A stretch of 64,000 nucleotides of DNA from Sporosarcina sp. ACRSM (lineage in GTDB: Bacteria; Bacillota; Bacilli; Bacillales_A; Planococcaceae): assembly GCF_022346545.1 (NCBI RefSeq), contig NZ_JAKRNU010000003.1, positions 124,001 through 188,000 on the forward strand, given 5' to 3'. Below, piece after piece: positions 18,198 to 26,855 of the stretch. A program made the translations under genes and the position numbers. Within the stretch, counting starts at the first letter, position 1. Every line of letters begins with the position of its first letter. The notes beneath the pieces are model-generated. The model made no database searches and was not told the origin of the DNA. It saw nothing but the letters and a program-made list of their open reading frames with translations.

Positions 18198-18980
18198 ATG
18201 CAAAAAGAACTTACTAAAAAGAATGAACGTGTGGAAGAAGTTTTTCATTTATTTATTAAGCATATCCAAGAATTTTTGAAAGAAGCGAAACTTAACCACG
18301 AGGAGTATACAAACTTTGTAAATTGGGCGGATCGACTGGGAAGGACAGGAGAATTTCCGTTGTATGCGGATGTTTTCTTGGAAACACATGTACTAAAAGC
18401 GATGTACACGGAGAAACCGGGTACTCAACCGTCCCTTTTGGGGCCGTATTTCATAGAAGGGTCCCCGCTGATTGAAGCGGAATCCGGAAAACCATTGTTG
18501 TTGACACAGCGTCCAGATGAAGCAGGCGAGGTTCTGTATTTTAAAGGGAACGTCAGCAATATTGACGGCAAAAAGCTTGCGAATACCCGCGTAGAAATGT
18601 GGCATAACGATGCGACTGGAAAGTATTCTGCTTTTGATTCTGACGCACCAAGATACAATTTCAGAGGCCATTTCTATACGGATGAAAATGGTGATTTTGA
18701 AGTGAAATCCATTGTGCCACTACCTTATTCGATCCCGACAGACGGTCCTACGGGAGAGTTTTTAGAATACACGGATCAGCATCCGATGCGTCCGGCACAT
18801 CTTCACCTTATGTTCGAAGCAGAGGGACACGAAACCCTTATTACACAAGTGTTCTTCGAAGGTGATGAATATCTTGAAACAGACGTGGCAGATGGTGTGC
18901 GATTAGATCTTCTGACAAAACTTATCGATAAAGGTAGTCATAAAGAAGCTTCGTTAAACTTTGTTATGCGTACGCTATAA
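18198..18980 (+). CDS. Intradiol ring-cleavage dioxygenase 1 (catechol/hydroxyquinol 1,2-dioxygenase)
   Basis: A 260-residue non-haem iron(III) dioxygenase: N-terminal helical dimerisation domain (1-75), then the intradiol beta-sandwich. Iron ligands are Tyr143 (GKYSAFD), Tyr177 (PLPYSIP), His201 and His203 (RPAHLHL). The GPYFIEGSP stretch before the core recalls hydroxyquinol-type enzymes, whereas a catB gene in the island favours catechol; both remain open. It cleaves the ring between the hydroxyls to a muconate or maleylacetate. It is 96.5% identical to the protein at 20424 (9 differences in 260 residues). It sits in the HpaB operon, with AGGAGGAATCC before the ATG. Confidence 0.85.
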   Translation: MQKELTKKNERVEEVFHLFIKHIQEFLKEAKLNHEEYTNFVNWADRLGRTGEFPLYADVFLETHVLKAMYTEKPGTQPSLLGPYFIEGSPLIEAESGKPLLLTQRPDEAGEVLYFKGNVSNIDGKKLANTRVEMWHNDATGKYSAFDSDAPRYNFRGHFYTDENGDFEVKSIVPLPYSIPTDGPTGEFLEYTDQHPMRPAHLHLMFEAEGHETLITQVFFEGDEYLETDVADGVRLDLLTKLIDKGSHKEASLNFVMRTL

Positions 18981-18995
18981 GTAAGGTGTACATCG

Positions 18996-19027
18996 TCAAG
19001 GGCATTGAATGATGTCCTTGATTTTTT
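18996..19027 (+). terminator. Terminator after dioxygenase 1
   Basis: TCAAGGGCAT (18996-19005) pairs with ATGTCCTTGA (19012-19021, one G-T pair), followed by TTTTTTG. Confidence 0.75.
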
Positions 19028-19079
19028 GAAAATCAAAGATGTTAAAACGGTTGCTATTCAATGCGAAAAACAATGCTTG

Positions 19080-19118
19080 ATTCGTCATTGACGAATTGAT
19101 CGTTGTCATCTTGACGAA
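19080..19118. promoter_or_regulatory. Operator-like palindrome plus direct half-site before the flavin genes
   Basis: ATTCGTCA (19080-19087) and TGACGAAT (19089-19096) form a palindrome around one base; TTGACGAA recurs at 19111-19118. The arrangement (palindrome plus direct half-site) lies directly before the FAD synthetase start and may bind a regulator. No protein is assigned. Confidence 0.35.
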
Positions 19119-19136
19119 AAGTGAGGATATCTTATA

Positions 19137-19685
19137 TTGAAGGTTTTTCAAAACAATCAACTTAAACTAGAACAATCCGTTGTCACGATTGGAGCTTTTG
19201 ACGGCATTCACCGAGGACATCAAGCATTGATAAAAAAAGCGAAATCACAAGCTGAACTTTATAAGGTTCCCCTTGTTGTCTATACATTCGATCCACCGCC
19301 TAAGGTTTTTTTTCAAAATCAGCCACTATTGACTTCACTGCCGGAAAAGAGAAGATTTCTAAAGGAACTGGGTGTTTGCTACACAGTTTTCGCATCATTT
19401 GACGAGGTATATGCATCCAGGGGTGTACAAGATTTTATTGACGAGTTAAGTGATGTGAATCCAAAAGAGATATGGGTGGGACCAGGATTCAACTTTGCCA
19501 AAGGGAAAAGCGGTACGATTGCAGATCTAGACAATGCATTTAAGGCGTATCAGCATCCCGCTGTCAAATGTCCAGAAGGGGAAGTCATTTCATCGACACG
19601 GATTCGTAACCTTTTACAGCATAAAGAAGTGGAAAAAGCCTATTCATTATTAGGAAGAAATCAATATGCTGTAAATCACGCCTAA
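19137..19685 (+). CDS. FAD synthetase (FMN adenylyltransferase) domain protein, RibF N-terminal type
   Basis: A 182-residue protein corresponding to the nucleotidyltransferase half of RibF. The HxGH-like motif IGAFDGIHRGHQALI (about residues 16-30), YTFDPPP and the ISSTRIR motif near residue 155 are intact. The C-terminal riboflavin kinase domain is absent, and the length shows this is a complete short form, not a frameshift. It should convert FMN plus ATP to FAD. Position between the monooxygenase and its reductase suggests it supplies FAD to the two-component oxygenases. Start is TTG behind GTGAGGATATC; the flavin reductase follows in the same unit. Confidence 0.82.
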   Translation: MKVFQNNQLKLEQSVVTIGAFDGIHRGHQALIKKAKSQAELYKVPLVVYTFDPPPKVFFQNQPLLTSLPEKRRFLKELGVCYTVFASFDEVYASRGVQDFIDELSDVNPKEIWVGPGFNFAKGKSGTIADLDNAFKAYQHPAVKCPEGEVISSTRIRNLLQHKEVEKAYSLLGRNQYAVNHA

Positions 19686-19738
19686 TAAAGTATTAGTAAT
19701 TAGTACCAGGCAGGTAGTTTAATAGGAGGGATATTTTG

Positions 19739-20212
19739 ATGGATGTAAGGGAATTTAGAAATTGTATGGGACGTTTTGCAACCGGTGTTACAGTTGTAAC
19801 ATGTAAAGCTGAAAGCGGCAATCATGGGTTCACAGCAAACTCATTTACTTCTGTGTCACTAGATCCACCGCTTGTTTTGGTATCTGTTGACCGGAAAACA
19901 AAAGCATTCAAACACCTTAAAAATAATGCATTCACGATTAATATTTTAAACGACAATCAAGAAGATGTGGCTATGCATTTTGCGGGGCGTCCGAAGGAAA
20001 CTGAACCATTCAATTGGATTGAAGGAGAGCATACAACTCGTCTTGAGGAATCGCTCGCATATATCGAATGTGTTGCATGGAACGAATATGACGGTGGTGA
20101 CCATGTTCTTTTCGTAGGTGAGGTTAAGAATTTTGAGTACAATGACGGGAATGCTCTCACGTATTTTGCAGGTAAATTTTCAACTTTATCTTCAGAAGTC
20201 CAAGTGGTTTGA
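19739..20212 (+). CDS. NAD(P)H:flavin reductase, HpaC-like
   Basis: A 157-residue flavin reductase-domain protein; MGRFATGVTVVTC, GFTANSFTSVSLDPPLVLVSVDR and GGDHVLFVGEV are the family's FMN-binding and closing motifs. It reduces FAD or FMN with NAD(P)H and releases it to the HpaB-type oxygenase at 16561 and perhaps to the IacA/HsaA-type enzyme at 21515. ATG 19739 is preferred over the adjacent TTG 19736; AATAGGAGGGA lies upstream. About half of its residues look shared with the second reductase at 27066. Confidence 0.87.
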   Translation: MDVREFRNCMGRFATGVTVVTCKAESGNHGFTANSFTSVSLDPPLVLVSVDRKTKAFKHLKNNAFTINILNDNQEDVAMHFAGRPKETEPFNWIEGEHTTRLEESLAYIECVAWNEYDGGDHVLFVGEVKNFEYNDGNALTYFAGKFSTLSSEVQVV

Positions 20213-20225
20213 TGAAATACCAACA

Positions 20226-20266
20226 AAAAACGCACCCTTGTCATACACAACAGGTGCGTTTTTAAA
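20226..20266 (+). terminator. Terminator after flavin reductase 1
   Basis: AAAAACGCACC (20226-20236) pairs with GGTGCGTTTTT (20253-20263). The 160 bases that follow include the GATTATTCTAA/GGTAATCTAAC elements (20363-20404) shared with the region before 6893. Confidence 0.8.
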
Positions 20267-20423
20267 TTTATTCATACGAAAAGGTCTATTTACCGTAGTT
20301 AGTTAGACCTAAACATACATTGTATTAAAGGGAAGGGTTACGTTAGTATATATCTATGATTAGATTATTCTAATTTTTCTGATGTGTGAGAACGGTAATC
20401 TAACAATGAATTAGGGGGAATTC

Positions 20424-21209
20424 ATGATGCAAAAAGAACTTACTAAAAAGAATGAACGTGTAGAAGAGGTCTTTCATTTATTTATCAAACATATCCAAGG
20501 TTTTTTAGAAGAAGCGAAACTAAATCACGAGGAGTATACAAACTTTGTAAATTGGGCTGATCGTCTGGGAAGGACAGGAGAATTTCCGTTGTATGCAGAT
20601 GTTTTCTTAGAGACCCATGTACTAAAGGCGATGTACACGGAGAAACCGGGTACACAACCGTCCCTTTTAGGGCCGTATTTCATAGAAGGATCTCCGCTGA
20701 TTGAAGCAGAACCCGGAAAACCATTGGTGTTGACCCAGCGTCCAGACGAAGCAGGCGAGGTTCTGTATTTTAAAGGGAACGTCAGCAATGTTGATGGTAA
20801 GAAGCTAGCGAATACACGCGTTGAAATGTGGCATAATGATGCATCCCGTAAATATTCCGCTTTTGATTCGGATGCACCGAGATATAACTTCAGAGGGCAT
20901 TTCTATACGGATGAAAACGGTGATTTTGAAGTGAAATCGATCGTTCCGCTACCGTATTCGATCCCGACAGATGGTCCTACGGGAGAGTTTTTGGAATACA
21001 CGGATCAGCATCCGATGCGTCCGGCACATCTTCACCTTATGTTTGAAGCAGAGGGACATGAAACCCTTATTACACAAGTGTTCTTCGAAGGCGATGAATA
21101 TCTTGAAACAGACGTGGCAGACGGTGTCCGGTTAGATCTTCTGACAAATCTTATTGATAAAGGCGATCATAAAGAAGCTTCGTTAAACTTTGTGATGCGA
21201 ACACTATAA
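20424..21209 (+). CDS. Intradiol ring-cleavage dioxygenase 2 (near-duplicate)
   Basis: A 261-residue intradiol dioxygenase (260 if ATG 20427 is used, which aligns with copy 1). All iron ligands of copy 1 are retained (Tyr143, Tyr177, His201, His203 in copy-1 numbering). The nine substitutions (for example Thr-Gly to Ser-Arg before the YSAFD tyrosine motif) are mostly surface-like, but the TG-to-SR change lies two residues from iron ligand Tyr143 and could tune substrate range. It forms its own unit, with GGGGGAATTC before the ATG and strong terminators on both sides. Confidence 0.85.
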   Translation: MMQKELTKKNERVEEVFHLFIKHIQGFLEEAKLNHEEYTNFVNWADRLGRTGEFPLYADVFLETHVLKAMYTEKPGTQPSLLGPYFIEGSPLIEAEPGKPLVLTQRPDEAGEVLYFKGNVSNVDGKKLANTRVEMWHNDASRKYSAFDSDAPRYNFRGHFYTDENGDFEVKSIVPLPYSIPTDGPTGEFLEYTDQHPMRPAHLHLMFEAEGHETLITQVFFEGDEYLETDVADGVRLDLLTNLIDKGDHKEASLNFVMRTL

Positions 21210-21246
21210 AAAATCAGGGGCATTCTCAATGCCCCTGATTTTTTTG
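21207..21246 (+). terminator. Strong terminator after dioxygenase 2
   Basis: A 15-bp stem, AAAAATCAGGGGCAT with ATGCCCCTGATTTTT (21209-21243), has a 5-base loop and a T tail. The stretch 21247-21514 then shows no clear feature beyond the leader of the next gene. Confidence 0.9.
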
Positions 21247-21514
21247 TGGAAGAAAGCGAGTTAGAATGTGCGGTTGAGTATTGAAATTAATCAGACGAAC
21301 CGTATGGAATATTTAAGAAGTTCAGACCTAATGTGTAGTAGTTAAAATATTTCAAATGTTCTATCGTAGGAATAGATAAAATATTTAGTGGCAAATCTCC
21401 AATGAAATTTGGAATCTAGGTTGAAAGGGAAGGCTCTTCCGTAAGTAACTCATTCTTTATATCATGAGGTGACTGTCATTAAGTGAAAATATAAGTTATA
21501 GGGAGGAGAAAATC

Positions 21515-22639
21515 ATGACTGTTCAAATACAAAACCAAAACTTACTCAATCAAGTATTGACCGAAATCCGCGCTCGACGCGATGAGTTTGAAAAACGGCG
21601 GCACATGCCAAAGGACATGATAGCGCAACTAAAGGAAGTGGGCGTCTATCGCGCTCATGCGCCGCAGTGTTTTGGCGGAGATGCCCGCACGCCCATGGAG
21701 TTCCTTAAGTTGATTGAGACGATCTCCGAAGCAGATGGATCCGCTGGATGGGTAGCAAGCTTCGGCTCTGCTGCAGTCTACTTAGCTGCCTTGCCGCGCG
21801 AAACTCTCGCAAAACTTTATGCAGATGGACCGGATGTGGCCTTTGCAGGCGGTCTGTTTCCAGTTCAGCCCGCAAAGAAGGTGAGTGGCGGCTGGCTTGT
21901 TAACGGTCTTTGGAGGTTCGCAAGTGGATGTAAGGGGGCGGATCTCCTCGGTGTCGGTATTGGCACTGGGGAAGGCGGCAAACCGCTTACCGCTGTACTA
22001 AGACCTGAGGACGTGGAAATCGTCGAGAACTGGGAGGTAATCGGGATGCGCGGAACGGGCAGCCATGACCTGCGCGTAAAAGACATCTTCGTCCCTGATG
22101 AATGGACCTTTGTTCGTGGCGGTGTTCCTTCTATTGAAGAACCGATTTACCACTTTCCATCCATCGCCTATGCAGCGCAGGTATTAGCAGTCGTCAATCT
22201 TGGTGTAGCCCGGGCTGCGCTTGATGAAGTTTCTCAGATGGCTGGACGTTCCAGCATCACAGGGGCACCGAAAATGGCCGATCGAGCTTATTTGCGAATC
22301 TCTGTGGCAAAGGCGGAAGCAGCGCTAAGATCGGCGCGTGCCTTCTTCTACGAGGCTACTGAATCCGCTTGGGAATCAATCCTGAAAGGCGATGGCGTCT
22401 CCGCCGATCAAACAAGCATGTTGCGCTTAGCAGCCACGCAAGCGGCCCGCGAAGGTGCGCGCGCCGTACAATCAGCCTACATGCTTGCTGGCACCTCTGC
22501 TATTTACGACGGACATCCGTTGCAACGACATTTGCGCGATGCGATGGTTGTGACCCAGCACGCATTCCTAAACGAGAGCATGTATGACGGTGCCGGAGCA
22601 GTACAGTTGGGCGTGCAACCGATGAAAGGCTACATCTGA
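21515..22639 (+). CDS. Acyl-CoA dehydrogenase-fold flavin monooxygenase (HsaA/IacA/indole oxygenase type)
   Basis: A 374-residue group D flavin monooxygenase: RRHMPKDMIAQLKEVGVYR, the ISEADGSAGW motif (about residue 73-82), GLWRFASGCKGADLLGVG and the C-terminal helical bundle. Relatives include HsaA (3-HSA hydroxylase), IacA (indole-3-acetate monooxygenase) and indole oxygenases; all need reduced flavin from a partner reductase. Codon use is visibly different from the neighbours (many CGC, GCG, CTG and GGC codons, higher GC), suggesting recent transfer from a high-GC donor. It stands alone, with GGGAGGAGAA before ATG. Which of the HsaA-type reactions it performs cannot be read from sequence; the surrounding iac-like gene set favours an indole-type substrate. 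Confidence 0.8.
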   Translation: MTVQIQNQNLLNQVLTEIRARRDEFEKRRHMPKDMIAQLKEVGVYRAHAPQCFGGDARTPMEFLKLIETISEADGSAGWVASFGSAAVYLAALPRETLAKLYADGPDVAFAGGLFPVQPAKKVSGGWLVNGLWRFASGCKGADLLGVGIGTGEGGKPLTAVLRPEDVEIVENWEVIGMRGTGSHDLRVKDIFVPDEWTFVRGGVPSIEEPIYHFPSIAYAAQVLAVVNLGVARAALDEVSQMAGRSSITGAPKMADRAYLRISVAKAEAALRSARAFFYEATESAWESILKGDGVSADQTSMLRLAATQAAREGARAVQSAYMLAGTSAIYDGHPLQRHLRDAMVVTQHAFLNESMYDGAGAVQLGVQPMKGYI

Positions 22640-22748
22640 TAAGATAGAATTATTCACAGACATTTGATAAGTCCGCTTATCTTACAAAATTTTTTACAGG
22701 GTGTAAACGCTGTCATTTCAAAGAGTGTTTTATTTTGGGACAGTCATT

Positions 22749-22788
22749 TACTATTTTGTGAATACTTATTTGAGTCATCAAAATAGTA
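22749..22788 (+). promoter_or_regulatory. Inverted repeat directly before the ribosome site of hybrid activator 2
   Basis: TACTATTTTG (22749-22758) and CAAAATAGTA (22779-22788) are perfect complements; the ribosome site AAGGGGGG begins at once after the right arm. It could be an operator for autoregulation or an mRNA hairpin affecting translation. Confidence 0.45.
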
Positions 22789-22801
22789 AGGGGGGATTCT
22801 T

Positions 22802-24688
22802 TTGACAATTCAAGCTAGTGAACTGACGTTAGATCATCTGATGCACATTTCCACCAAGCCGGGTATAAACTTAACAGATTTAAATTTTACATTAATGAGT
22901 ATGGAAGCATGGGGATTCCTTCGGAAAGATTTAATTACTGCACTTGGTGTTCAACGTGCGAAACGATTTTTGCTTCGTTATGCATATAATTGTGGCGCGC
23001 ATGAAGCGAGAATGTTAAAAGATAAGATTAATTGGAAGGACGACATGGAGTGGCTCCTTGCGGGCTCTAAAATGCATAGTTTAACGGGAAGATCTTTATC
23101 GTACCCAGAAGAATTCTATGTCGACCTTGAAAAGAAAACCTTTAATGTTTCTGGTTACTGGATAGATTCCTATGAAGCGAAACAGCATTTAGAGCATTTT
23201 CCGATGCATTCGGAACCGATTTGTTATTTTTTAATTGGTTATGCAAGTGGTTATACGAGTGCTTGTGTAGGGAAAAAAATTATCTTTAAAGAAGTGAAAT
23301 GTAGAGGAAAAGGCGACGACCATTGTAGTTATATTGGAAAAACAGTTGAGGAATGGGGCGACGACATTTCCGAGGAACTACTTTTTTATGTTGACGACGA
23401 TATGTCAGGTGAACTGGATCAGATGTATCGAAAAGTTGAACTTGAAAAAGAACGGTTCCGAATCGGTTCCTCTTTAAGCCGAAATTTAACGACGGCCATG
23501 CTTAAAGGGGAAGGATTCCCGGCTTTTGCGGAACTATTAGGAAAAAGCTTGCATTGTCCTGTCTTAATTGAAAATAGCAATTTTAAGTTGCTTGCTCAAT
23601 ATGGTGATAACCCTGGAATGACGGATTATATGTCGGCGGAGAATTTTTGGCCAAGTGAATATGAAACAGCGGCACTCAATCACATTATTGTAACGGATTT
23701 GAAAGATAAAACATTTAAGCTTTTGACAACATCCATCGTCGTTCGAAATCAAGTTCACGGATATATAACCATCGCATTAGATCAAAAAAGTGATGATTTT
23801 CATGAAGATTTACTAGAACGTGTCGCAACAATTGCTGCCTTATACTTGCAAAATGAGCGGATTGCTCTTGAAACGGAGCAAAGGTTAAAAGGGGAATTGG
23901 TCGAGCAACTTCTGAATGATGATGGAACCGAAGTGGGGGAAATTCATAATCGGTTATCGTCACTTGGCTACAATTTAACTGAACCCCATTATATTATGCA
24001 CATTGATATTAATAATCCAACGATAGAGGAAGACAATACGACAAATGATAAATATATGCGCATTCGAAATCAATTGACGACTAGCATTCAAAACGCAGAC
24101 GATCAATATAATATGCTTATTCTCACAAAGCTCAATACAATCCAAGTAATTGTAGCGAAAAAATGGATTGAAAATCAGCGAACGACGATAAAAAAGTTTG
24201 GTGAAAAGCTGTTAGGGCAAGTTGTGAGTTCTGATCGACAAATTTGTATTGGGATTAGTAATGAAACACGAAAACTATCTGATTTTAATACGAAAGCCCA
24301 AGAAGCAAAAAAAGCTGTTGAACTGGCAAAATATCGAACGTCCAAATCGGAAATTGTATTGTCCAATGAGTTAGGACATTTAACGTTATTTTTAAACGCT
24401 CGGGAGCCTGCCGAATTAGAAGCGTTTGCGAAGGGAAAATTGAGTCCAGTACTGGAATACGATGAAAAGAGAAATTCTGAATTGCTACAAACGTTGTTTT
24501 ATTACTCACAAAACGAATTCAATTTGCATAAAACAGCGCGTGAAATGTCTATTTCAATTAGTGGGATGCGCTATCGCATACAGCAAATTGAAGACTTGTT
24601 GTATACCGATTTGTCTGACTCAAATAGTCGTTTTGAAATACAAATTGCGCTTCAAATCTTCTTAACCCTTGGAAGAATTCAAATGTAA
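22802..24688 (+). CDS. Phenol-sensor/PucR-type hybrid activator 2 (XylR_N + V4R + HTH_30)
   Basis: A 628-residue paralogue of the regulator at 14560. The sensor domain keeps the zinc ligands at the MopR spacing (C141, E164, C167, C175) and the phenol-contact residues (H92, W120; 28 apart as in MopR). A central region (about 205-370) resembles a GAF-like module, and the end is PucR HTH_30 (NLHKTAREMSISISGMRYRI). Start is TTG behind AAGGGGGG. It precedes the ferredoxin gene by 22 bases and is followed by the electron-transfer and Rieske genes, so it probably controls that half of the island; effector may differ from that of copy 1, since the two sensors have diverged. Confidence 0.85.
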   Translation: MTIQASELTLDHLMHISTKPGINLTDLNFTLMSMEAWGFLRKDLITALGVQRAKRFLLRYAYNCGAHEARMLKDKINWKDDMEWLLAGSKMHSLTGRSLSYPEEFYVDLEKKTFNVSGYWIDSYEAKQHLEHFPMHSEPICYFLIGYASGYTSACVGKKIIFKEVKCRGKGDDHCSYIGKTVEEWGDDISEELLFYVDDDMSGELDQMYRKVELEKERFRIGSSLSRNLTTAMLKGEGFPAFAELLGKSLHCPVLIENSNFKLLAQYGDNPGMTDYMSAENFWPSEYETAALNHIIVTDLKDKTFKLLTTSIVVRNQVHGYITIALDQKSDDFHEDLLERVATIAALYLQNERIALETEQRLKGELVEQLLNDDGTEVGEIHNRLSSLGYNLTEPHYIMHIDINNPTIEEDNTTNDKYMRIRNQLTTSIQNADDQYNMLILTKLNTIQVIVAKKWIENQRTTIKKFGEKLLGQVVSSDRQICIGISNETRKLSDFNTKAQEAKKAVELAKYRTSKSEIVLSNELGHLTLFLNAREPAELEAFAKGKLSPVLEYDEKRNSELLQTLFYYSQNEFNLHKTAREMSISISGMRYRIQQIEDLLYTDLSDSNSRFEIQIALQIFLTLGRIQM

Positions 24689-24704
24689 AATTAAGAAGGA
24701 GTGA

Positions 24705-24971
<267 letters not shown>

Positions 24972-25078
24972 GTACTTTCGATGACTTTAAGGCATCGGAA
25001 TAAAAGGGAATTGTGGAAGTTGCGCGCTGAATACGATTACGTTGCTGCGTAATTGATCATTGAATGGGAGTGAGTCGG

Positions 25079-26107
25079 ATGTCCAATAGAAATGAAGTGT
25101 ATGATATTACAATAATTGGTGGAGGACCAGTTGGGTTGTTTACTGCTTTTTATGCTGGCTTACGTCAAGCTTCGGTAAAAATTATTGAAAGTTTGCCCCA
25201 ATTAGGTGGGCAACTTTCTGCGCTTTATCCCGAAAAGTATATATATGATGTGGCTGGTTTTCCGAAAGTGACTGCGCAAGAGCTGGTAGATCGACTTATT
25301 GAGCAGATGAATCAATTCGATCCGACAATTGTGTTGAATGAGTCCGTTCTTGAATTGGAAAAGCAAGAGGATGGAATCTTTAAAATGACGACGAATGCAG
25401 GGACACATTTGACGAAGACAATCATTATTACGGCTGGAAATGGTGCATTTAATCCACGTAAATTAGAGCTGCCTGCTGCAGAGAAGTACGAAGGAAAAAA
25501 CCTTCATTACTTTGTAGATGATCTGAATAAGTTTGCTGGAAAAAAAGTTCAAGTGTTCGGCGGGGGAGATTCAGCGGTTGACTGGGCATTGATGCTTGAA
25601 CCAATTGCCGAGGAAGTGACGCTAGCTCACCGACGAGCAAAGTTCCGTGCGCATGAGCATAGTGTCCAACAGTTAGAAAACTCCACCGTTAAGGTTGTGA
25701 CTCCTTACGTTCCAACTGAATTTATTGGTGAAGATGCGATTGAACAAGTTGTTCTTCAGCAAGTAAAAGGCGAAGAGACGAAAGTGGTTGAAGTTGATGA
25801 TGTCCTCGTTAACTATGGATTTGTTTCGTCCCTCGGTCCGATTAAAGAGTGGGGACTAGAGATTGAGAAAAATAGCATTGTCGTCAATTCGAAAATGGAA
25901 ACAAATATTGAAGGGATTTATGCAGCGGGTGACATTTGTACATATGAAGGGAAAGTTAAACTCATTGCAAGTGGCTTTGGGGAGGCGCCTACAGCCGTTA
26001 GCAATGCAAAAGTTTATATGGACCCGAGTGCTAAAGTCCAACCGCTTCATAGTACAACGGTTATGGGCGAAAAAGAAAGTAAGCAAAAGGTTGCTTCTTT
26101 AACGTAA
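25079..26107 (+). CDS. Ferredoxin-NADP+ reductase (thioredoxin-reductase-like, YumC type)
   Basis: A 342-residue flavoprotein: FAD-binding GGGPVG near the N-terminus, [19 protein letters not shown] typical of the YumC group, NADP-binding [11 protein letters not shown] (about residue 161) and the closing GIYAAGDIC. There is no CxxC redox pair, which separates it from thioredoxin reductase. It passes electrons from NADPH to the ferredoxin at 24711. ATG 25079 has GGGAGTGAG upstream; ATG 25064 would precede that site. A degenerate version of the dispersed repeat's palindrome (GATTACGTTGCTGCGTAATT) lies in the gap before it. Confidence 0.88.
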   Translation: MSNRNEVYDITIIGGGPVGLFTAFYAGLRQASVKIIESLPQLGGQLSALYPEKYIYDVAGFPKVTAQELVDRLIEQMNQFDPTIVLNESVLELEKQEDGIFKMTTNAGTHLTKTIIITAGNGAFNPRKLELPAAEKYEGKNLHYFVDDLNKFAGKKVQVFGGGDSAVDWALMLEPIAEEVTLAHRRAKFRAHEHSVQQLENSTVKVVTPYVPTEFIGEDAIEQVVLQQVKGEETKVVEVDDVLVNYGFVSSLGPIKEWGLEIEKNSIVVNSKMETNIEGIYAAGDICTYEGKVKLIASGFGEAPTAVSNAKVYMDPSAKVQPLHSTTVMGEKESKQKVASLT

Positions 26108-26200
26108 AATAGATATGAAAGAGATGAATCAAAGCGAGGGATCACTTCATTTGATTGATCTTTTTGGGGAGAAAAAACGTATTGAAGGGGGAGAACGTAT

Positions 26201-26584
26201 ATGATTCGTAAAATGGAGCATGTAGCAATCATAGTAAAGGATATGGATCAATCGATTCAATTCTATTCTGAGATGTTCGGATTTACTGTCCGTCTCAGGG
26301 GCAATAATCCAAACCGAGAAATGGCTTTTTTATATTTAGAAGCACAACCGGATATGGAGATTGAATTAATCCAAGACATTGATCCGGTTGGGGAATACAA
26401 TGAGAGTGGCATTGTCAATCATCTCGCTTTTACAGTTGATGATCTTGATGCGTCGATTCGTTACTACCGCGAAAAAGGAATTGTTTTTACGTCGGAAGAG
26501 CCAAAGCCTACACTTGAAGGCGGCCGTATGATTTTATTTAAAGGACCTAATGAGGAGCTCTTGCAGTTTGTAGAGCGAATATAA
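26201..26584 (+). CDS. VOC-fold protein (glyoxalase/extradiol dioxygenase-like)
   Basis: A 127-residue vicinal-oxygen-chelate protein with one full betaalphabetabetabeta pair: MEHVAIIVKDMDQSIQFYSEMFGF and NHLAFTVDDLDASIRYYREKG, with metal-ligand candidates His7, Glu in MEIELIQ, His in NHLAF and Glu near the end (EELLQF). Family members include lactoylglutathione lyase and small ring-cleavage or epimerase enzymes. It closes the ferredoxin unit and is followed by a strong terminator. The reaction cannot be assigned. Confidence 0.8.
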   Translation: MIRKMEHVAIIVKDMDQSIQFYSEMFGFTVRLRGNNPNREMAFLYLEAQPDMEIELIQDIDPVGEYNESGIVNHLAFTVDDLDASIRYYREKGIVFTSEEPKPTLEGGRMILFKGPNEELLQFVERI

Positions 26585-26618
26585 CTTGATCTTCCCGAGC
26601 CGATAGGTTTTCATTTAG

Positions 26619-26664
26619 AAATACTCCTTTCCTGTAATGAAATTACAGGAAAGGAGTATTTTTA
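26619..26664 (+). terminator. Strong terminator after the VOC gene
   Basis: A stem of 18 bp, AATACTCCTTTCCTGTAA with TTACAGGAAAGGAGTATT (ending 26660), has a 5-base loop, then TTTTA. Confidence 0.92.
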
Positions 26665-26855
26665 TCTTCATTCAGCAGAAGACTTCCACCCCTATAGGTG
26701 GTGAGGTGAATGCCGGTTTTGTTATCTGTTCAGCGGGTGTCCAAACGCCTGCTGAACGAAGATAAAGCCTCCGGCGGATGTCACAGATTTTGAAAGGAGT
26801 TAATCGAGCAAGCTCGATTCAAAATCTGGACGCAATTACGCCGAGGCGTAATTGA
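26663..26855. repeat. Dispersed intergenic repeat, copy B
   Basis: This is the fullest copy. The left module is GACTTCCACCCCTATAGGTGG, with GAATGCC as in copy A. Next comes a 44-base block (26761-26804) identical to 59999-60042 of copy C, containing GCCTCCGGCGGATGTCACAG and an AAAGGAG. Then follow a hairpin ATCGAGC/GCTCGAT inside CAGATTTTGAA/TTCAAAATCTG and the common 22-bp palindrome at 26833-26854. The rest of the gap to 27065 has a 12-bp palindrome ATTCGTACGAAT (26886-26897), a possible operator for the Rieske unit. Confidence 0.8.

Noticed and set aside
18393..18671. Long minus-strand frames mirrored in both dioxygenase genes
   Set aside because: Present in both only because the genes are near-identical; antisense shadows.
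18198..18980. GPYF instead of GPxY as a lost iron ligand in the dioxygenases
   Set aside because: Spacing from the His pair shows the ligand tyrosines are in GKYSAFD and PLPYSIP; the GPYF stretch is not a ligand site.
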